DNA of 64,000 bases from Rhodococcus sp. KRD162 (GTDB lineage: Bacteria > Actinomycetota > Actinomycetes > Mycobacteriales > Mycobacteriaceae), in the NCBI RefSeq assembly GCF_017168335.1, contig NZ_JABFAU010000086.1, positions 17,663-81,662 of the forward strand, given 5' to 3'. Position numbers and translations under genes: made by a program. The notes under the pieces are model-generated. The model saw nothing but the letters and a program-made list of their open reading frames with translations, did not search any database and had not been told where the DNA came from. How positions within the stretch are numbered: position 1 is the stretch's first letter; the number at the start of each line of letters is the position of its first letter. Positions 54,159 to 63,506 of this stretch are shown one piece after another.

Positions 54159-55160
54159 TCAGTTCGTATTACGGAGAGCGAGCAGCCGATCGACGACAGG
54201 CTCGAGATCGAGCGAGTTGACGTCGACGACCGTTCGGATCGCGTCGCCGGGCCACGCTGCCAGGCCACCGACGGCCCCGCGGACAGCACCTGCTATCGCC
54301 GCGATGGTGTCGGTGTCGCCGCCGATGGTGGCGGCTGCGAGTACGACGTCCCAGGGGTCGTCGTACGCAACGGCCAGAGCAAAGGCCGCTACCACTGATT
54401 CCTGTGACGCAACGGATGTACCGACGATGTCGGCGACCGTATTCGTGATGTGTCGATCGGTGGTGTTGCCGACCAACTGGACCGCCCACTCGATTCGGGT
54501 CGCGATGTCTCCACCGGCAACCCAGTATCCGCGGGTGGCGCCCTCGGCCGCAGCAGCAACGCCGGTGTCGACTGCTTCGGGTAGGTCCGCGCCTGCGATT
54601 CCGGCACTGATCGCGCCGGCTACCGCTGCGGCAGAGGCTATTCCGAGGGAAGTATTGTGGGTGACGAAGCTACATCGGTAGATCGCGTCGACGAACGCAC
54701 TCATGCCGTCGTCCAGCGAGGCTGCGATAGCCGCAGGCGTGATCCGCATGGCCGCACCGTTGGTACTACCGAATCTACCGGCTTCGGTCGGTTCCGAACC
54801 GTCGAGAATGCGTTCGACTGCGCGCTTGGTCGACGGACCGAGGAGGTCCAGCGATCCGCGTGCCTTCATTCGCGCTTCCCAAGCGATCAGGGCGTGCGCG
54901 AACGCTGACGGATCTACCACACCGCTCCCGTCGATGATCAACTGCGCCAACATGATCGCTTGCTCGGTGTCGTCGGTGATCGAACCGGCAGGCATTCCGT
55001 GTGCGATGAACTGACGTGGACCGGCATCGACGAATCCGCGCAACCGGCCGTAGTCCTCGGCAATGTCTTCGCGGCACATCGATTGCGTCGGCATTCCCAG
55101 CGCATCGCCCAGAGCCAGGCCGTAGAAGGCCCCGAGGGCGCGATCGCGAGAAGCAGACAT
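54159..55160 (-). CDS. ADP-ribosylglycohydrolase family protein
   Basis: 333 residues, DraG/ARH fold. Metal-binding motifs are SITDDTEQAIM and GGDTDTIAAIAGA, with LGLALGDALGMPTQ-like start (GAFYGLALGDALGMPTQ). Characterised relatives cleave ADP-ribose from proteins or nucleotides, but operon members beside nucleobase permeases and PfkB kinases may be nucleoside hydrolases. ATG 55160 fits the family start; the longer frame to 55370 is antisense to the regulator. Confidence 0.9.
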   Translation of the reverse strand: MSASRDRALGAFYGLALGDALGMPTQSMCREDIAEDYGRLRGFVDAGPRQFIAHGMPAGSITDDTEQAIMLAQLIIDGSGVVDPSAFAHALIAWEARMKARGSLDLLGPSTKRAVERILDGSEPTEAGRFGSTNGAAMRITPAAIAASLDDGMSAFVDAIYRCSFVTHNTSLGIASAAAVAGAISAGIAGADLPEAVDTGVAAAAEGATRGYWVAGGDIATRIEWAVQLVGNTTDRHITNTVADIVGTSVASQESVVAAFALAVAYDDPWDVVLAAATIGGDTDTIAAIAGAVRGAVGGLAAWPGDAIRTVVDVNSLDLEPVVDRLLALRNTN

Positions 55161-55192
55161 CGAAACAGTCCTTGCCGAGAGTGGGTGATCGA

Positions 55193-55930
55193 TCAGGAAT
55201 TGAATGCGAGGTGGAGCCGAAAGCGGTCGGGCGCGAGCAGGCTGACAACCTTCTCGACGAACCGACCCGATGAGTCTCGACTGACACGAATGCTGTGCAA
55301 GTACGGGGTGCCCACCGGCACGTCGAGAACTGCCGCGTCGGATGCGTCGACCGGGACCACCGAGACCCATTGCTCACCGCTGGCGGCCACCAGCCCTGCG
55401 GACCTCAAGGTCGCCGTCAGGGAATCCTCCACCAGTCCGTTCTCGGGCAGTGCCGCGAGCGGTCCGAGTGCGGGAATGCGGCTGCGCTCCAACGACACCG
55501 GACGCCCGTCAACCACGTGTCTCACTCTGTCGACGGCAACGAAGTTCAGCGTGGACGTACCGGCCTCGGCAGCCAACTCCGGATCGACGATGCGCTCGAT
55601 GCGGAGGGTACGGGTGTGCATCTCGACGCCCGCAGACGACAGGGCACGAGCCCACCCGTCGGCGGTCTCGATCTGATGCCCGTCGAAGGTGACCAATGAT
55701 CCTATGCCGCTGCGCTTTTCGATCAGCTTCTGATCTTCCAACTCACTGAGCGCAGAACGAATGGTTCCACGACTGACAGCGAACTCGCGGGCGAGTGCGT
55801 TCTCTCCTGGCAAGAACGAACCGGAAGGGATGTCACCGGACTCGATGGTGTTCTTGAGTGAGGCGAGCACCTGATGACGCTTGTGCCGCGCGCGCTCCGA
55901 TGTGCGCTGGGTCATAGCGGGCTCGGTCAT
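55193..55930 (-). CDS. GntR/HutC family regulator (UTRA domain)
   Basis: About 245 residues. Winged HTH: SGDIPSGSFLPGENALAREFAVSRGTIRSALSELE region, then a UTRA ligand domain (TLRIERIVDPELAAEAG, VDRVRHVVDGRPVSLERS). It is first in the operon with the hydrolase, permease and kinase and probably controls them. ATG 55930 is used; 55945 is also in frame. Confidence 0.9.
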   Translation of the reverse strand: MTEPAMTQRTSERARHKRHQVLASLKNTIESGDIPSGSFLPGENALAREFAVSRGTIRSALSELEDQKLIEKRSGIGSLVTFDGHQIETADGWARALSSAGVEMHTRTLRIERIVDPELAAEAGTSTLNFVAVDRVRHVVDGRPVSLERSRIPALGPLAALPENGLVEDSLTATLRSAGLVAASGEQWVSVVPVDASDAAVLDVPVGTPYLHSIRVSRDSSGRFVEKVVSLLAPDRFRLHLAFNS

Positions 55931-55953
55931 GCCAGTACCGTACATCGCAAAAG

Positions 55954-55976
55954 TGAACCTGTACAGAGCCTGTTCA
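55954..55976. promoter_or_regulatory. Candidate GntR operator
   Basis: TGAAC (55954-55958) and GTTCA (55972-55976) are inverted around direct repeats CCTGTACA and CCTGTTCA, about 25 bases upstream of the regulator start. The site is placed for autoregulation. The 55931-56204 gap shows no gene. Confidence 0.4.
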
Positions 55977-56204
55977 ATTTAACGAGCGCAGCACACACGT
56001 ACAGACCCGGTCTTCGATGAGAATCAACCCGGAAAACCGAGACGTGACGTAGATCGCCAGGTGCTCTACCAGCACTTTCCACTTGACGGCCCGTGTGCAC
56101 GTGCCAAGGATGTTTGACAAGCCCTGTGCGCAGGGAAGGCGTCGCCGGGACGCGTGAGACCCACTCGTCTTCGAACCATGCACACCACATCCGAGGAGAA
56201 TCCA

Positions 56205-57956
56205 ATGCCCACCACAGTGGCCGATCAACTCGTTCGAGGACTCGTGGACGCCGGCGTCGAACGCATCTACGGCATCGTCGGCGACAGCCTCAACCCCGTA
56301 GTAGACGCCGTGCGTCGAACCGGCGGATCGGCCAAAGGCGGCATCGACTGGATTCACGTCCGACACGAGGAAGCCGCGGCCTTCGCTGCATCGGCCGATG
56401 CACAGACCACCGGCAGGCTGGCTGTCTGCGCAGGATCCTGCGGGCCCGGCAACCTGCATCTGATCAACGGCCTGTACGACGCACACCGTTCCGGCGCACC
56501 AGTACTGGCGATCGCCTCGCACATTCCCAGCAGCGAGATCGGCTCGGGCTACTTCCAGGAAACGCACCCCGATCGGCTGTTCGGAGAATGCTCGCTCTAC
56601 AACGAGTTCATCTCCACCGCCGAGCAGGCACCACGCGTGTTCCGCGCAGCGATGAACGCCGCCATCACCGGCGGTGGAGTGTCGGTGCTCACGCTCCCCG
56701 GCGACATCGCCGAACTATCGGCTGCCGGAACGATGGATCCGATCGCGATACCCACGAAGCCGGTAGTCACTCCGCCGGCAGCAGACATGAAGAAGCTCGC
56801 CGACGCCATCAACGGTGCCGAGAAGGTCGCGATCTTCGCCGGCTACGGCGTCAAGGATGCCCACGACGAGGTGGTCGCGTTTGCCGACACCATCGGAGCT
56901 CCCATCGGACACTCGTTGCGCGGCAAGGAATTCATCCAGTACGACAACCCGTACGACGTCGGAATGACGGGGTTGCTCGGCTACGGAGCAGCGCATGCGG
57001 GAATCCACGACGCCGATCTGCTCATTCTGCTGGGCACCGACTTTCCGTATCAGCAGTTCCTGCCGGAGGACGTCACCACCGCGCAGATCGACATCGATCC
57101 GACGAAGCTCGGACGCCGAACATCGGTGCAGTATCCGATCCACGGTGACGTCGGTGCCACACTGAAGGCGTTGCAGCCGTTGGTCACTCGCAAGTCCGAT
57201 CGGCGCTACGTGGACAAGTGGGTGGACAAGCACAACGATTTGATGGGCAAGACCGTCGGCGCGTATACCCGCAACGCCGAGAAGCTGGTACCCATCCATC
57301 CCGAGTACGCGGCCTCGATACTCGACGACCTCGCCGCCGACGATGCCGTGTTCACCACCGATACCGGCATGTGCAACGTGTGGACCGCGCGCTACATCAA
57401 CCCTACCGGCAGAAGGTCTTTCATCGCCTCGATGCTGCACGGCTCGATGGCAAACGCACTGCCGCACGCCATCGGCGCGCAGTTCGCCAACCCCGGTCGA
57501 CAGGTGGTCTCGATCTCCGGCGACGGCGGCTTCTCGATGCTGCTCTCGGAACTGCTGACCGTCGCGATGTACAAGCTGCCCGTCAAGATCGTCTTGTTCG
57601 ACAACTCGACACTGGGGATGGTCAAAGCAGAGATGCTCGTCGACGGCCTACCCGACTTCGGCGTCGACGTTCCCCAGGTCGACTACACAGGCATCGCTGC
57701 CGCGTCGGGTATCCACGCACAGCGAGTCGAACGGCCGGAGGACATCAGCGGCGCACTCGAAACCGCTTTTGCGGTCGACGGACCGGCGCTGGTCCAGCTG
57801 ATCACAGATCCGATGGCGCTGTCGGTGCCTCCCACCATCACTGGGGAGCAGATCAAGGGTTTCGCGCTGGCGATGAGCAAAGTCGTCCTCAACGGCGGCG
57901 TCGGCGAGGCGGTTCGGATGGCGAAATCGAATTTGCGCAACGTACCCCGGCCCTAG
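56205..57956 (+). CDS. poxB: Thiamine pyrophosphate-dependent pyruvate oxidase/dehydrogenase (quinone)
   Basis: 583 residues. TPP enzyme fold: VERIYGIVGDSLNPVVDAV, catalytic Glu in HVRHEEAAAFAA, SCGPGNLHLINGLYDAH, central FAD-binding domain, and the TPP motif GDGGFSMLLSELLTV...FDNS. IGSGYFQETHP is PoxB-like. It oxidatively decarboxylates pyruvate to acetate and CO2, passing electrons to quinone at the membrane. ATG 56205 follows GAGGAG. Monocistronic. Confidence 0.9.
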   Translation: MPTTVADQLVRGLVDAGVERIYGIVGDSLNPVVDAVRRTGGSAKGGIDWIHVRHEEAAAFAASADAQTTGRLAVCAGSCGPGNLHLINGLYDAHRSGAPVLAIASHIPSSEIGSGYFQETHPDRLFGECSLYNEFISTAEQAPRVFRAAMNAAITGGGVSVLTLPGDIAELSAAGTMDPIAIPTKPVVTPPAADMKKLADAINGAEKVAIFAGYGVKDAHDEVVAFADTIGAPIGHSLRGKEFIQYDNPYDVGMTGLLGYGAAHAGIHDADLLILLGTDFPYQQFLPEDVTTAQIDIDPTKLGRRTSVQYPIHGDVGATLKALQPLVTRKSDRRYVDKWVDKHNDLMGKTVGAYTRNAEKLVPIHPEYAASILDDLAADDAVFTTDTGMCNVWTARYINPTGRRSFIASMLHGSMANALPHAIGAQFANPGRQVVSISGDGGFSMLLSELLTVAMYKLPVKIVLFDNSTLGMVKAEMLVDGLPDFGVDVPQVDYTGIAAASGIHAQRVERPEDISGALETAFAVDGPALVQLITDPMALSVPPTITGEQIKGFALAMSKVVLNGGVGEAVRMAKSNLRNVPRP

Positions 57957-58073
57957 TCCGCTGCTCGGTCGGTCCGGCGCGGGCACGTCAGCCGTTCGAG
58001 CTACGGCTATTCTCGACGGACCGCCCAAACCGGACATCGCGATCCGGAACCAGACGTATCGGAAGGCACCACT

Positions 58074-58778
58074 ATGGCCATCGACTACACCCGCAAGCCC
58101 TCGTCCGGGCAGTCCCCTGCACCGCAGGCCGGAGCTCCCGTCAGCCTGAGCAAGGTGACGCTGTCCAAGGCCTCTCCGACGATCAGCCTCACGAAGTCCG
58201 GTGAGAAGCAGGGCTCGATGCGGGTGAACCTCAACTGGTCGACCGGCGCACCGGCAGCACAGCCGAAGAAGAAGGGCTTCCTGGCGAAATTGGCCGCGGC
58301 CTCGTACGGCAACGGCGGTGTCGATCTGGACCTCGGTTGCCTCTACGAATTGCGCGACGGTTCCAAGGGCGTCGTGCAGGCACTGGGCAACAGTTTCGGT
58401 TCATTGCAGGATGCGCCGTTCATCGCGCTCGACGGCGACGACCGCTCCGGTTCGGTCAGCGGCGGCGAGAACATGCACATCAACCTCGCTCATCCGGAAA
58501 AGTTCAATCGCATCCTGATTTTCGCGATGATCTACGACGGCGCACCGAACTGGGCTGCAGTCGACGGAGTGGTGACGCTCTATCCCACCAACGGACCGCA
58601 GGTCGAGGTCCGGCTCGACTCAGCCGAGAACTCGGCACGAATCTGCTCGATTGCGTTGTTGCAGAATACTTCTGCAGGGATCACGGTCACTCGTGAGGTG
58701 GAGTACATCCAAGGCAGCCAGGCCGACCTCGACAAGAAGTACGGCTGGGGACTGCGCTGGGCGGCAGGCCGGAAATAG
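58074..58778 (+). CDS. TerD/TerA-like tellurium resistance/stress protein
   Basis: 234 residues. An N-terminal linker (PVSLSKVTLSKASPTISL) leads into a TerD-type domain: LNWSTG, GVDLDLGCLYELRDGSKGVVQALG, DRSGSVSGGENMHINL, ILIFAMIYDGAPNW. Calcium-binding acidic residues of the family are present (DLDLG, DGDDRSG). Usually linked to membrane stress and tellurite resistance. ATG follows GGAAGG. Confidence 0.9.
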   Translation: MAIDYTRKPSSGQSPAPQAGAPVSLSKVTLSKASPTISLTKSGEKQGSMRVNLNWSTGAPAAQPKKKGFLAKLAAASYGNGGVDLDLGCLYELRDGSKGVVQALGNSFGSLQDAPFIALDGDDRSGSVSGGENMHINLAHPEKFNRILIFAMIYDGAPNWAAVDGVVTLYPTNGPQVEVRLDSAENSARICSIALLQNTSAGITVTREVEYIQGSQADLDKKYGWGLRWAAGRK

Positions 58779-59846
58779 TCAGCGGGGCTGCGGCGGAACC
58801 ATTTCCAGTCGGACGCCGATCAAGCGGACCTCACGGCTGTGGTCCAGTCGATCCACCAGAGCCACTGCTGCGGCGGTCAGGGTTGCCGAGTCGAAGGTCG
58901 GCGCACCGGCTATCGGTGCGCTGACGGTGTGGGTCTCGAACGGCGCGTAGCGGATCTTCAGTGCCGCCCGAACTGCCGGCCGGTTCTCGGCTTCGATATC
59001 GGCCAACACCCTCGAAGTCAAACCGGCGACCTCGTCTCGGATGACCGCCCAGTCGGCGACGTTGGTCTGGAATGTGACCTCACGGCTGTGCGACCGTGCA
59101 ACCCACGGCTCCGAGGTCACCGGTGCGAGGTCGACGCCTCGCCCTTTCGTACCGAGCCACGGACCGATCTTCGGGCCGAACGCCGCGGCGAGGTCCGCGT
59201 CCTCGGCATCGGCCAGTTCTCGGACTGTCGAGATTCCGAGGGCGGCCAGTCTCTTCGAGATCTTCTTGCCGATCCCCCACAGCGCATCGGTACCGCGCTC
59301 ACCCATCACCTCGAACCAGTTGTCCTGCGTGAGCCGATAGATTCCCTGCGGCTTGTCGAAGTCGGTGGCGATCTTGGCTCGTAACTTGTTGTCTCCGATG
59401 CCGACCGAGCAATGCAGCCCTGTTGCGTCGAACACCGCATCGTGCACTGTCTTCGCCATACCCTCGGGGTCGTCGGTCTCCACACCGAGAAACGCCTCGT
59501 CCCAGCCGATGACCTCGACCACGACGCCCAACGATCTCAGGGTGTCCATCACCGTCGCCGACGCCTCGTCGTATGCCGGCTTGTCGACCGGGAGGAAGAC
59601 TGCGTCGGGGATCTTCTTCGCGGCGATGCGCAGCGGCATCCCTGAGCCGACCCCCTTGGCCCGCGCCTCGTACGAGGCCGTCGAGACCACTCCGCGCTCG
59701 GACGGGTCGCCTCTGCCGCCGACCACCACCGCCTTGCCCGCCAGATCGGGGTTGCGCAGCACTTCCACGGCCGCGATGAACTGATCGAGATCGACATGCA
59801 GTACCCATCGGCGACGCGCTGGTTCGGTTGGGGTGCTCCCGGTCAT
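58779..59846 (-). CDS. dinB: DNA polymerase IV (Y family)
   Basis: 355 residues. Palm motifs: HVDLDQFIAAVE (first metal Asp) and GWDEAFLGV (second acidic pair DE). The usual SxDE reads G-W-D-E here. STASYEARAKGVGSGMPLR, GIGDNKLRAKIATD, and thumb/little-finger domains follow (ALWGIGKKISKRLAALGI, ARSHSREVTFQTNV). No C-terminal clamp-binding QL[S/D]LF motif is evident; the end is RLEMVPPQPR. Error-prone translesion synthesis is expected. Confidence 0.92.
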   Translation of the reverse strand: MTGSTPTEPARRRWVLHVDLDQFIAAVEVLRNPDLAGKAVVVGGRGDPSERGVVSTASYEARAKGVGSGMPLRIAAKKIPDAVFLPVDKPAYDEASATVMDTLRSLGVVVEVIGWDEAFLGVETDDPEGMAKTVHDAVFDATGLHCSVGIGDNKLRAKIATDFDKPQGIYRLTQDNWFEVMGERGTDALWGIGKKISKRLAALGISTVRELADAEDADLAAAFGPKIGPWLGTKGRGVDLAPVTSEPWVARSHSREVTFQTNVADWAVIRDEVAGLTSRVLADIEAENRPAVRAALKIRYAPFETHTVSAPIAGAPTFDSATLTAAAVALVDRLDHSREVRLIGVRLEMVPPQPR

Positions 59847-59880
59847 GGTGTTCAGTGTGCCCGTGGTGTCTCATGACGCC

Positions 59881-60309
59881 ATGACGAAATCGATATCTCG
59901 CACCATCGGGCGGGCCCTGTTGGGGGCGTTCCTCGTCTTCGCCGGACTGAGCCACCTGTTCTGGGCGCGTACTGCCTTCGCGGCGCAGGTTCCGTCTTGG
60001 GTGCCGCTGAGCACCGACTTCGTCGTATTGGCATCGGGCGTCGTGGAGATTGTGTTGGGCTCGGCGCTGCTGATCTGGTCTGCGCGCGCACCGCTGGTCG
60101 GCTGGGTGGTCGCCGCCTTCTTCGTCGCAGTGTTCCCCGGCAACATCTCGCAGTTCCTCACCCACACCGACGCATTCGGCCTCGACTCCGATGCAGCACG
60201 AGGAATCCGGTTGCTTTTTCAGCCGCTGCTCATCATGTGGGCACTGTGGTGCACCGGGGCCTGGGCTCGGTATCGTGCGTCCCGACGGCGCCGTGGCGGG
60301 CGTCAGTAG
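59881..60309 (+). CDS. DoxX-like membrane protein
   Basis: 142 residues with four hydrophobic segments (RALLGAFLVFAGLSHLF, FVVLASGVVEIVLGSALLIW, LVGWVVAAFFVAVFPGN, LLFQPLLIMWALWCTGAW). The pattern fits the DoxX-like family. ATG 59881 is chosen; the frame is open to 59833 but overlaps the start of dinB. Function unknown. Confidence 0.75.
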   Translation: MTKSISRTIGRALLGAFLVFAGLSHLFWARTAFAAQVPSWVPLSTDFVVLASGVVEIVLGSALLIWSARAPLVGWVVAAFFVAVFPGNISQFLTHTDAFGLDSDAARGIRLLFQPLLIMWALWCTGAWARYRASRRRRGGRQ

Positions 60310-61304
60310 GTGGATCGCTGCTCGGCTGGAACGATGCCGTGGTGCAGTTCTGCCACGTCGGGGTGGGCACGCGTCCGGGACTTCCACGCGTTCTCGCCGT
60401 AGGTGTCGTAGATCGGATTGTCCGGATCGTTCTCGATGCCGCGCGAATGCTGCGCCAATTCGGGCGGCAGCTCGATGATCGGTATGACGGCGTCGAGGGC
60501 GGGACTCAGAAAGTGCGGCACCGATATTCGGTCGGTGCCGAGCTCGGGAGCGAGGACCCGATGCCGCGTCGCCCGTAGGTAGCCGCCGGTCGCCACCTCC
60601 AGCAGTTCGCCGATGTTGACGATGAAGGCCCCTGCCAGCGGCGGCACATCGATCCACGTATCGGGAGTCGTCTCCACCTGCAGGCCGGTCGAGTCGGGCT
60701 CGACGAGGAGCAGCGTCAGCACACCGGAGTCCTTGTGCGCACCGACGCCCTGCGAGTGATCGGCAGTGCCGGGGTATCGAACGACCTTCATGAGAGTGGC
60801 GGGCGCGGTTGCGAACGCATCGTCGAACACGTTCTTCTCAGCTCCGAGGGATTGCGCCCAGTGCCGAAGCAGCCGAAGACCGATGCTCGAGACCGTCCGC
60901 TCCCACTGCTCGAACGTCTCCCTGAATCCGACCGGCTGCGACGGCCAGAGGTTGGGGCCCTGAAGGTTCCAGTAACCGTCCGCGCCCTCGATCGCCGGAC
61001 GCTCGGGCCCGATGTCGACCTGCTCTCGCCAATCCACCCGTCCGTTGGTCAGCTCGCCGCCCACCCGCGAGTAGCCCCGGAAATGGGGACTCTTCAGCTG
61101 ACTGATCTCGTTCTTGACGTCGTCGGGAACTGCGAAGAACTCGCGTGCCAGACGCAGTACCTCGCTCATCCGCTCGGCCCCGATCCCGTGCCCGACGAGA
61201 TAGAAGAACCCGGACCGATGCGCCGCGTCGCGCAACGACCGCTGGAACGTCAGCGGGTCGTGGTCGGCCGAGGCGAGGTCGAGAACAGGAAGCATGTTCG
61301 TCAT
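60303..61304 (-). CDS. Isopenicillin N synthase-like 2-oxoglutarate/Fe(II) dioxygenase
   Basis: 333 residues. N-terminal DIOX_N (SGFFYLVGHGI, PHFRGYSRVGGE) and C-terminal 2OG-Fe(II) domain with HxD (GVGAHKDSGVLTLL), distal His (RATRHRVL) and RxS for 2-oxoglutarate (DRISVPHF). It oxidises a small molecule; the actual substrate is unknown. ATG 61304 follows GGAGGAC. Confidence 0.88.
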   Translation of the reverse strand: MTNMLPVLDLASADHDPLTFQRSLRDAAHRSGFFYLVGHGIGAERMSEVLRLAREFFAVPDDVKNEISQLKSPHFRGYSRVGGELTNGRVDWREQVDIGPERPAIEGADGYWNLQGPNLWPSQPVGFRETFEQWERTVSSIGLRLLRHWAQSLGAEKNVFDDAFATAPATLMKVVRYPGTADHSQGVGAHKDSGVLTLLLVEPDSTGLQVETTPDTWIDVPPLAGAFIVNIGELLEVATGGYLRATRHRVLAPELGTDRISVPHFLSPALDAVIPIIELPPELAQHSRGIENDPDNPIYDTYGENAWKSRTRAHPDVAELHHGIVPAEQRSTY

Positions 61305-61382
61305 TGTCCTCCGCACCCGACGCGCCGGCCAGCAGTGTCGAGTTTCGGTGAATACCGCTGCACGGATGCAAGACTGGACGCT

Positions 61383-62051
61383 ATGAGCCCGGAATCACTC
61401 GACATCACCGTCGTCGGTCACGGCGCACGTACCTATCCGCCCGAACAGTGCACCCTGTCGTTGACTGTTCGTACCGACGGACGGACCGCGGAAACCGCCT
61501 CCGAGCCGGCCCAGCAACTCGTCCGCGAACTCACGCAGCTGGTGGAGCCGCTGTACAACAGCGATGGCGGCCCCATCGATCGGTGGTCCGTGGACCAGGT
61601 GCGTCACTCACGGAACCGCCCGTTCAATCAGGACGGGGAACAACTGCCGTACGTCTACCAAGCCGAGGCCTCGGTGAACGTGCAGTTCAGTCAGCTCGAT
61701 CTCGTCGATGCCTTCGTGTACGCGGCCTCGGCACTCGATGGCGTGTCGATCGATCACTTCGATTGGGACCTCACCGAATCGAGCAGAATCTCCCACACAC
61801 TCGCTGTCCGCGAACTCGCCGTGCAGGACGCGGTATCCAAAGCCGAGGCCTACGCGTCGAGCCTGGGACGCACGAGAGTGCATGCTGTTGCGGTTGCCGA
61901 CCCAGGGCTGCTGCCGGGGATCGGCGCGCACGGTGCCGCCGACTCCTCGCCACGCATGTTCGCGGCGAAGTCGACCCCTGCCGGGTTTGCACTCAAACCC
62001 GAGGACATCACGATCACCGCGAGCGTGCACGCCCGATTCGAGGCCTCCTGA
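61383..62051 (+). CDS. SIMPL domain (DUF541) protein
   Basis: 222 residues. It starts SLDITVVGHGARTYPPEQCTLSLTVR and contains VQDAVSKAEAYASSLG, then EDITITASVHARFEA, all typical of SIMPL/Oxidative stress defense proteins. No signal peptide, so cytosolic. The long upstream open frame is antisense to the dioxygenase gene; ATG 61383 is correct by homology. Confidence 0.83.
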   Translation: MSPESLDITVVGHGARTYPPEQCTLSLTVRTDGRTAETASEPAQQLVRELTQLVEPLYNSDGGPIDRWSVDQVRHSRNRPFNQDGEQLPYVYQAEASVNVQFSQLDLVDAFVYAASALDGVSIDHFDWDLTESSRISHTLAVRELAVQDAVSKAEAYASSLGRTRVHAVAVADPGLLPGIGAHGAADSSPRMFAAKSTPAGFALKPEDITITASVHARFEAS

Positions 62052-62054
62052 ACG

Positions 62055-62258
62055 ATGAATCGAGACGATGCCCGACGCCTGTGGCCGCGGCCACCGCTGT
62101 TGCCTCGTCCGATCGTCATGGACCAGCGATGGGAACGGTTGGTCTTTCTGCACTGGCGCGTCCCGAGTTCGGTCGTCGCTCCGCTGCTGCCGCACGGGTG
62201 TGAGCCCGACACGTTCGACGGCTCATCGTGGGTCGGGTTGATCGGCTTCCACATGGTC
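62055..62258 (+). pseudogene. DUF2071 (YqjF-like) gene head, truncated by deletion junction
   Basis: Codons from 62055 give MNRDDARRLWPRP, MDQRWERLVFLHWRVP, LLPHGCEPDTFDGSSWVG and LIGFHMV, the typical DUF2071 N-terminus (about 68 residues of 230-250). Similarity stops abruptly near 62250-62260. The frame continues out of register through the cyclase sequence to 62735 with Arg-rich residues, so the encoded product is not a functional DUF2071 protein. Confidence 0.7.
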
Positions 62259-62259
62259 G

Positions 62260-63447
62260 TTGATCCTGTTGACCACGATCGACGGCATCATCGACCCTCA
62301 GGCGATCCCCAAGGTCGCGTTCACGATCGCCGCCGGCGGCACGGTCGTCTGCGCGTTCAGCTACCTGCTCAGCGAGTTCGCGCTCCGCCCCATCGCGGCT
62401 CGGGCGCTCGAAGCAGGCGATCCACGACGGATCCGTATCGCCGGCGTCATGGGACGGTCGATCCTGTCGTGGTTGTTGGGAACCGGCGTTCCGGTCTCGG
62501 GCCTGATGATGATCGCGGTCTTCCGTTTTCTCAGACCGGAGACGAGCGCGAACCAGCTCGCCGTGTCCATCCTCGCGCTCGGCGGAATCACCATCGTCTT
62601 CGGATTCGCACTGACTGTCCTCGGCGGCTTCGCCACCACGTCGCCGATCAACAATGTGCGCGCCGGGATGGCCGAGGTGGAGAAGGGCAACATGGATGTC
62701 CGCCTTGCGGTGTACGACGGCACCGAGCTCGGTGAGCTACAGAGCGGGTTCAACCGCATGGCCGACGGTGTGCGTGATCGAGAGAAGATCCGCGATCTGT
62801 TCGGACGGCATGTGGGCCACGAGGTCGCAGAGAAGGCGCTGCAGTCCGAGAGCGAGCTCGGGGGCGAGGAGCGCGATATCGCCGTGTTCTTCATCGACCT
62901 CGTCGGCTCCACCGAACTCGCGTCGTCGCGGCCACCGACCGAGGTCGTCGACCTGCTCAACCGATTCTTTGCCGTAGTGGTCGACGAGGTCGACGAACAC
63001 GGTGGATTCATCAACAAATTCGAGGGTGACGCAGCACTCGCCATCTTCGGGGCCCCGAACGACATCCCAGACCATTGCGGTTCCGCATTGGCCGCGGCAC
63101 GGACCATTGCCCGACGCTTGCTGGTCGAGGTCCCCGAGTGCAGCGCAGCCGTCGGAGTCGCAGCCGGCCGCGCGGTTGCAGGCAACGTCGGAGCGAAGTC
63201 CAGATTCGAGTACACCGTCATCGGAGATCCGGTGAACGAAGCCGCTCGCCTATCGGAACTGGCGAAAAGCGCTCCCGGAGCAATCCTTTCATCGAAAGCA
63301 GCAGTCGACGGTGCCGAGTCCGACGAAGCAGATCGATGGGAATTCGGCGACGCGGTGACGCTACGCGGGCGATCCGCCGAGACAGTACTCGCGAATCCGA
63401 AGGGTATCGACATCAACGCCAACGCGGATACTGCCGTCCACGCCTGA
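62260..63447 (+). CDS. Class III adenylate/guanylate cyclase, N-terminally truncated
   Basis: 395 residues from TTG 62260. Contents: two or three hydrophobic segments (VAFTIAAGGTVVCAFSYLL, ILSWLLGTGVPVSGLMMIAVF, ILALGGITIVFGFALTVLGG), a HAMP-like linker (NMDVRLAVYDGTELGELQSGFNRMADGV), and a cyclase domain (IAVFFIDLVGSTELAS with metal Asp, GGFINKFEGDAALAIFGAP with second Asp, YTVIGDPVNEAARL). Homologues carry a further N-terminal membrane region of roughly 130 residues; the frame here opens only at 62242, right at the DUF2071 junction. The start region and promoter are probably lost. Confidence 0.75.
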   Translation: MILLTTIDGIIDPQAIPKVAFTIAAGGTVVCAFSYLLSEFALRPIAARALEAGDPRRIRIAGVMGRSILSWLLGTGVPVSGLMMIAVFRFLRPETSANQLAVSILALGGITIVFGFALTVLGGFATTSPINNVRAGMAEVEKGNMDVRLAVYDGTELGELQSGFNRMADGVRDREKIRDLFGRHVGHEVAEKALQSESELGGEERDIAVFFIDLVGSTELASSRPPTEVVDLLNRFFAVVVDEVDEHGGFINKFEGDAALAIFGAPNDIPDHCGSALAAARTIARRLLVEVPECSAAVGVAAGRAVAGNVGAKSRFEYTVIGDPVNEAARLSELAKSAPGAILSSKAAVDGAESDEADRWEFGDAVTLRGRSAETVLANPKGIDINANADTAVHA

Positions 63448-63506
63448 TCTCCGAGGTTCGCGATCATCGGGTGCCCATCGCGTGATCCGTCGCGTACCCC
63501 TAAGTC

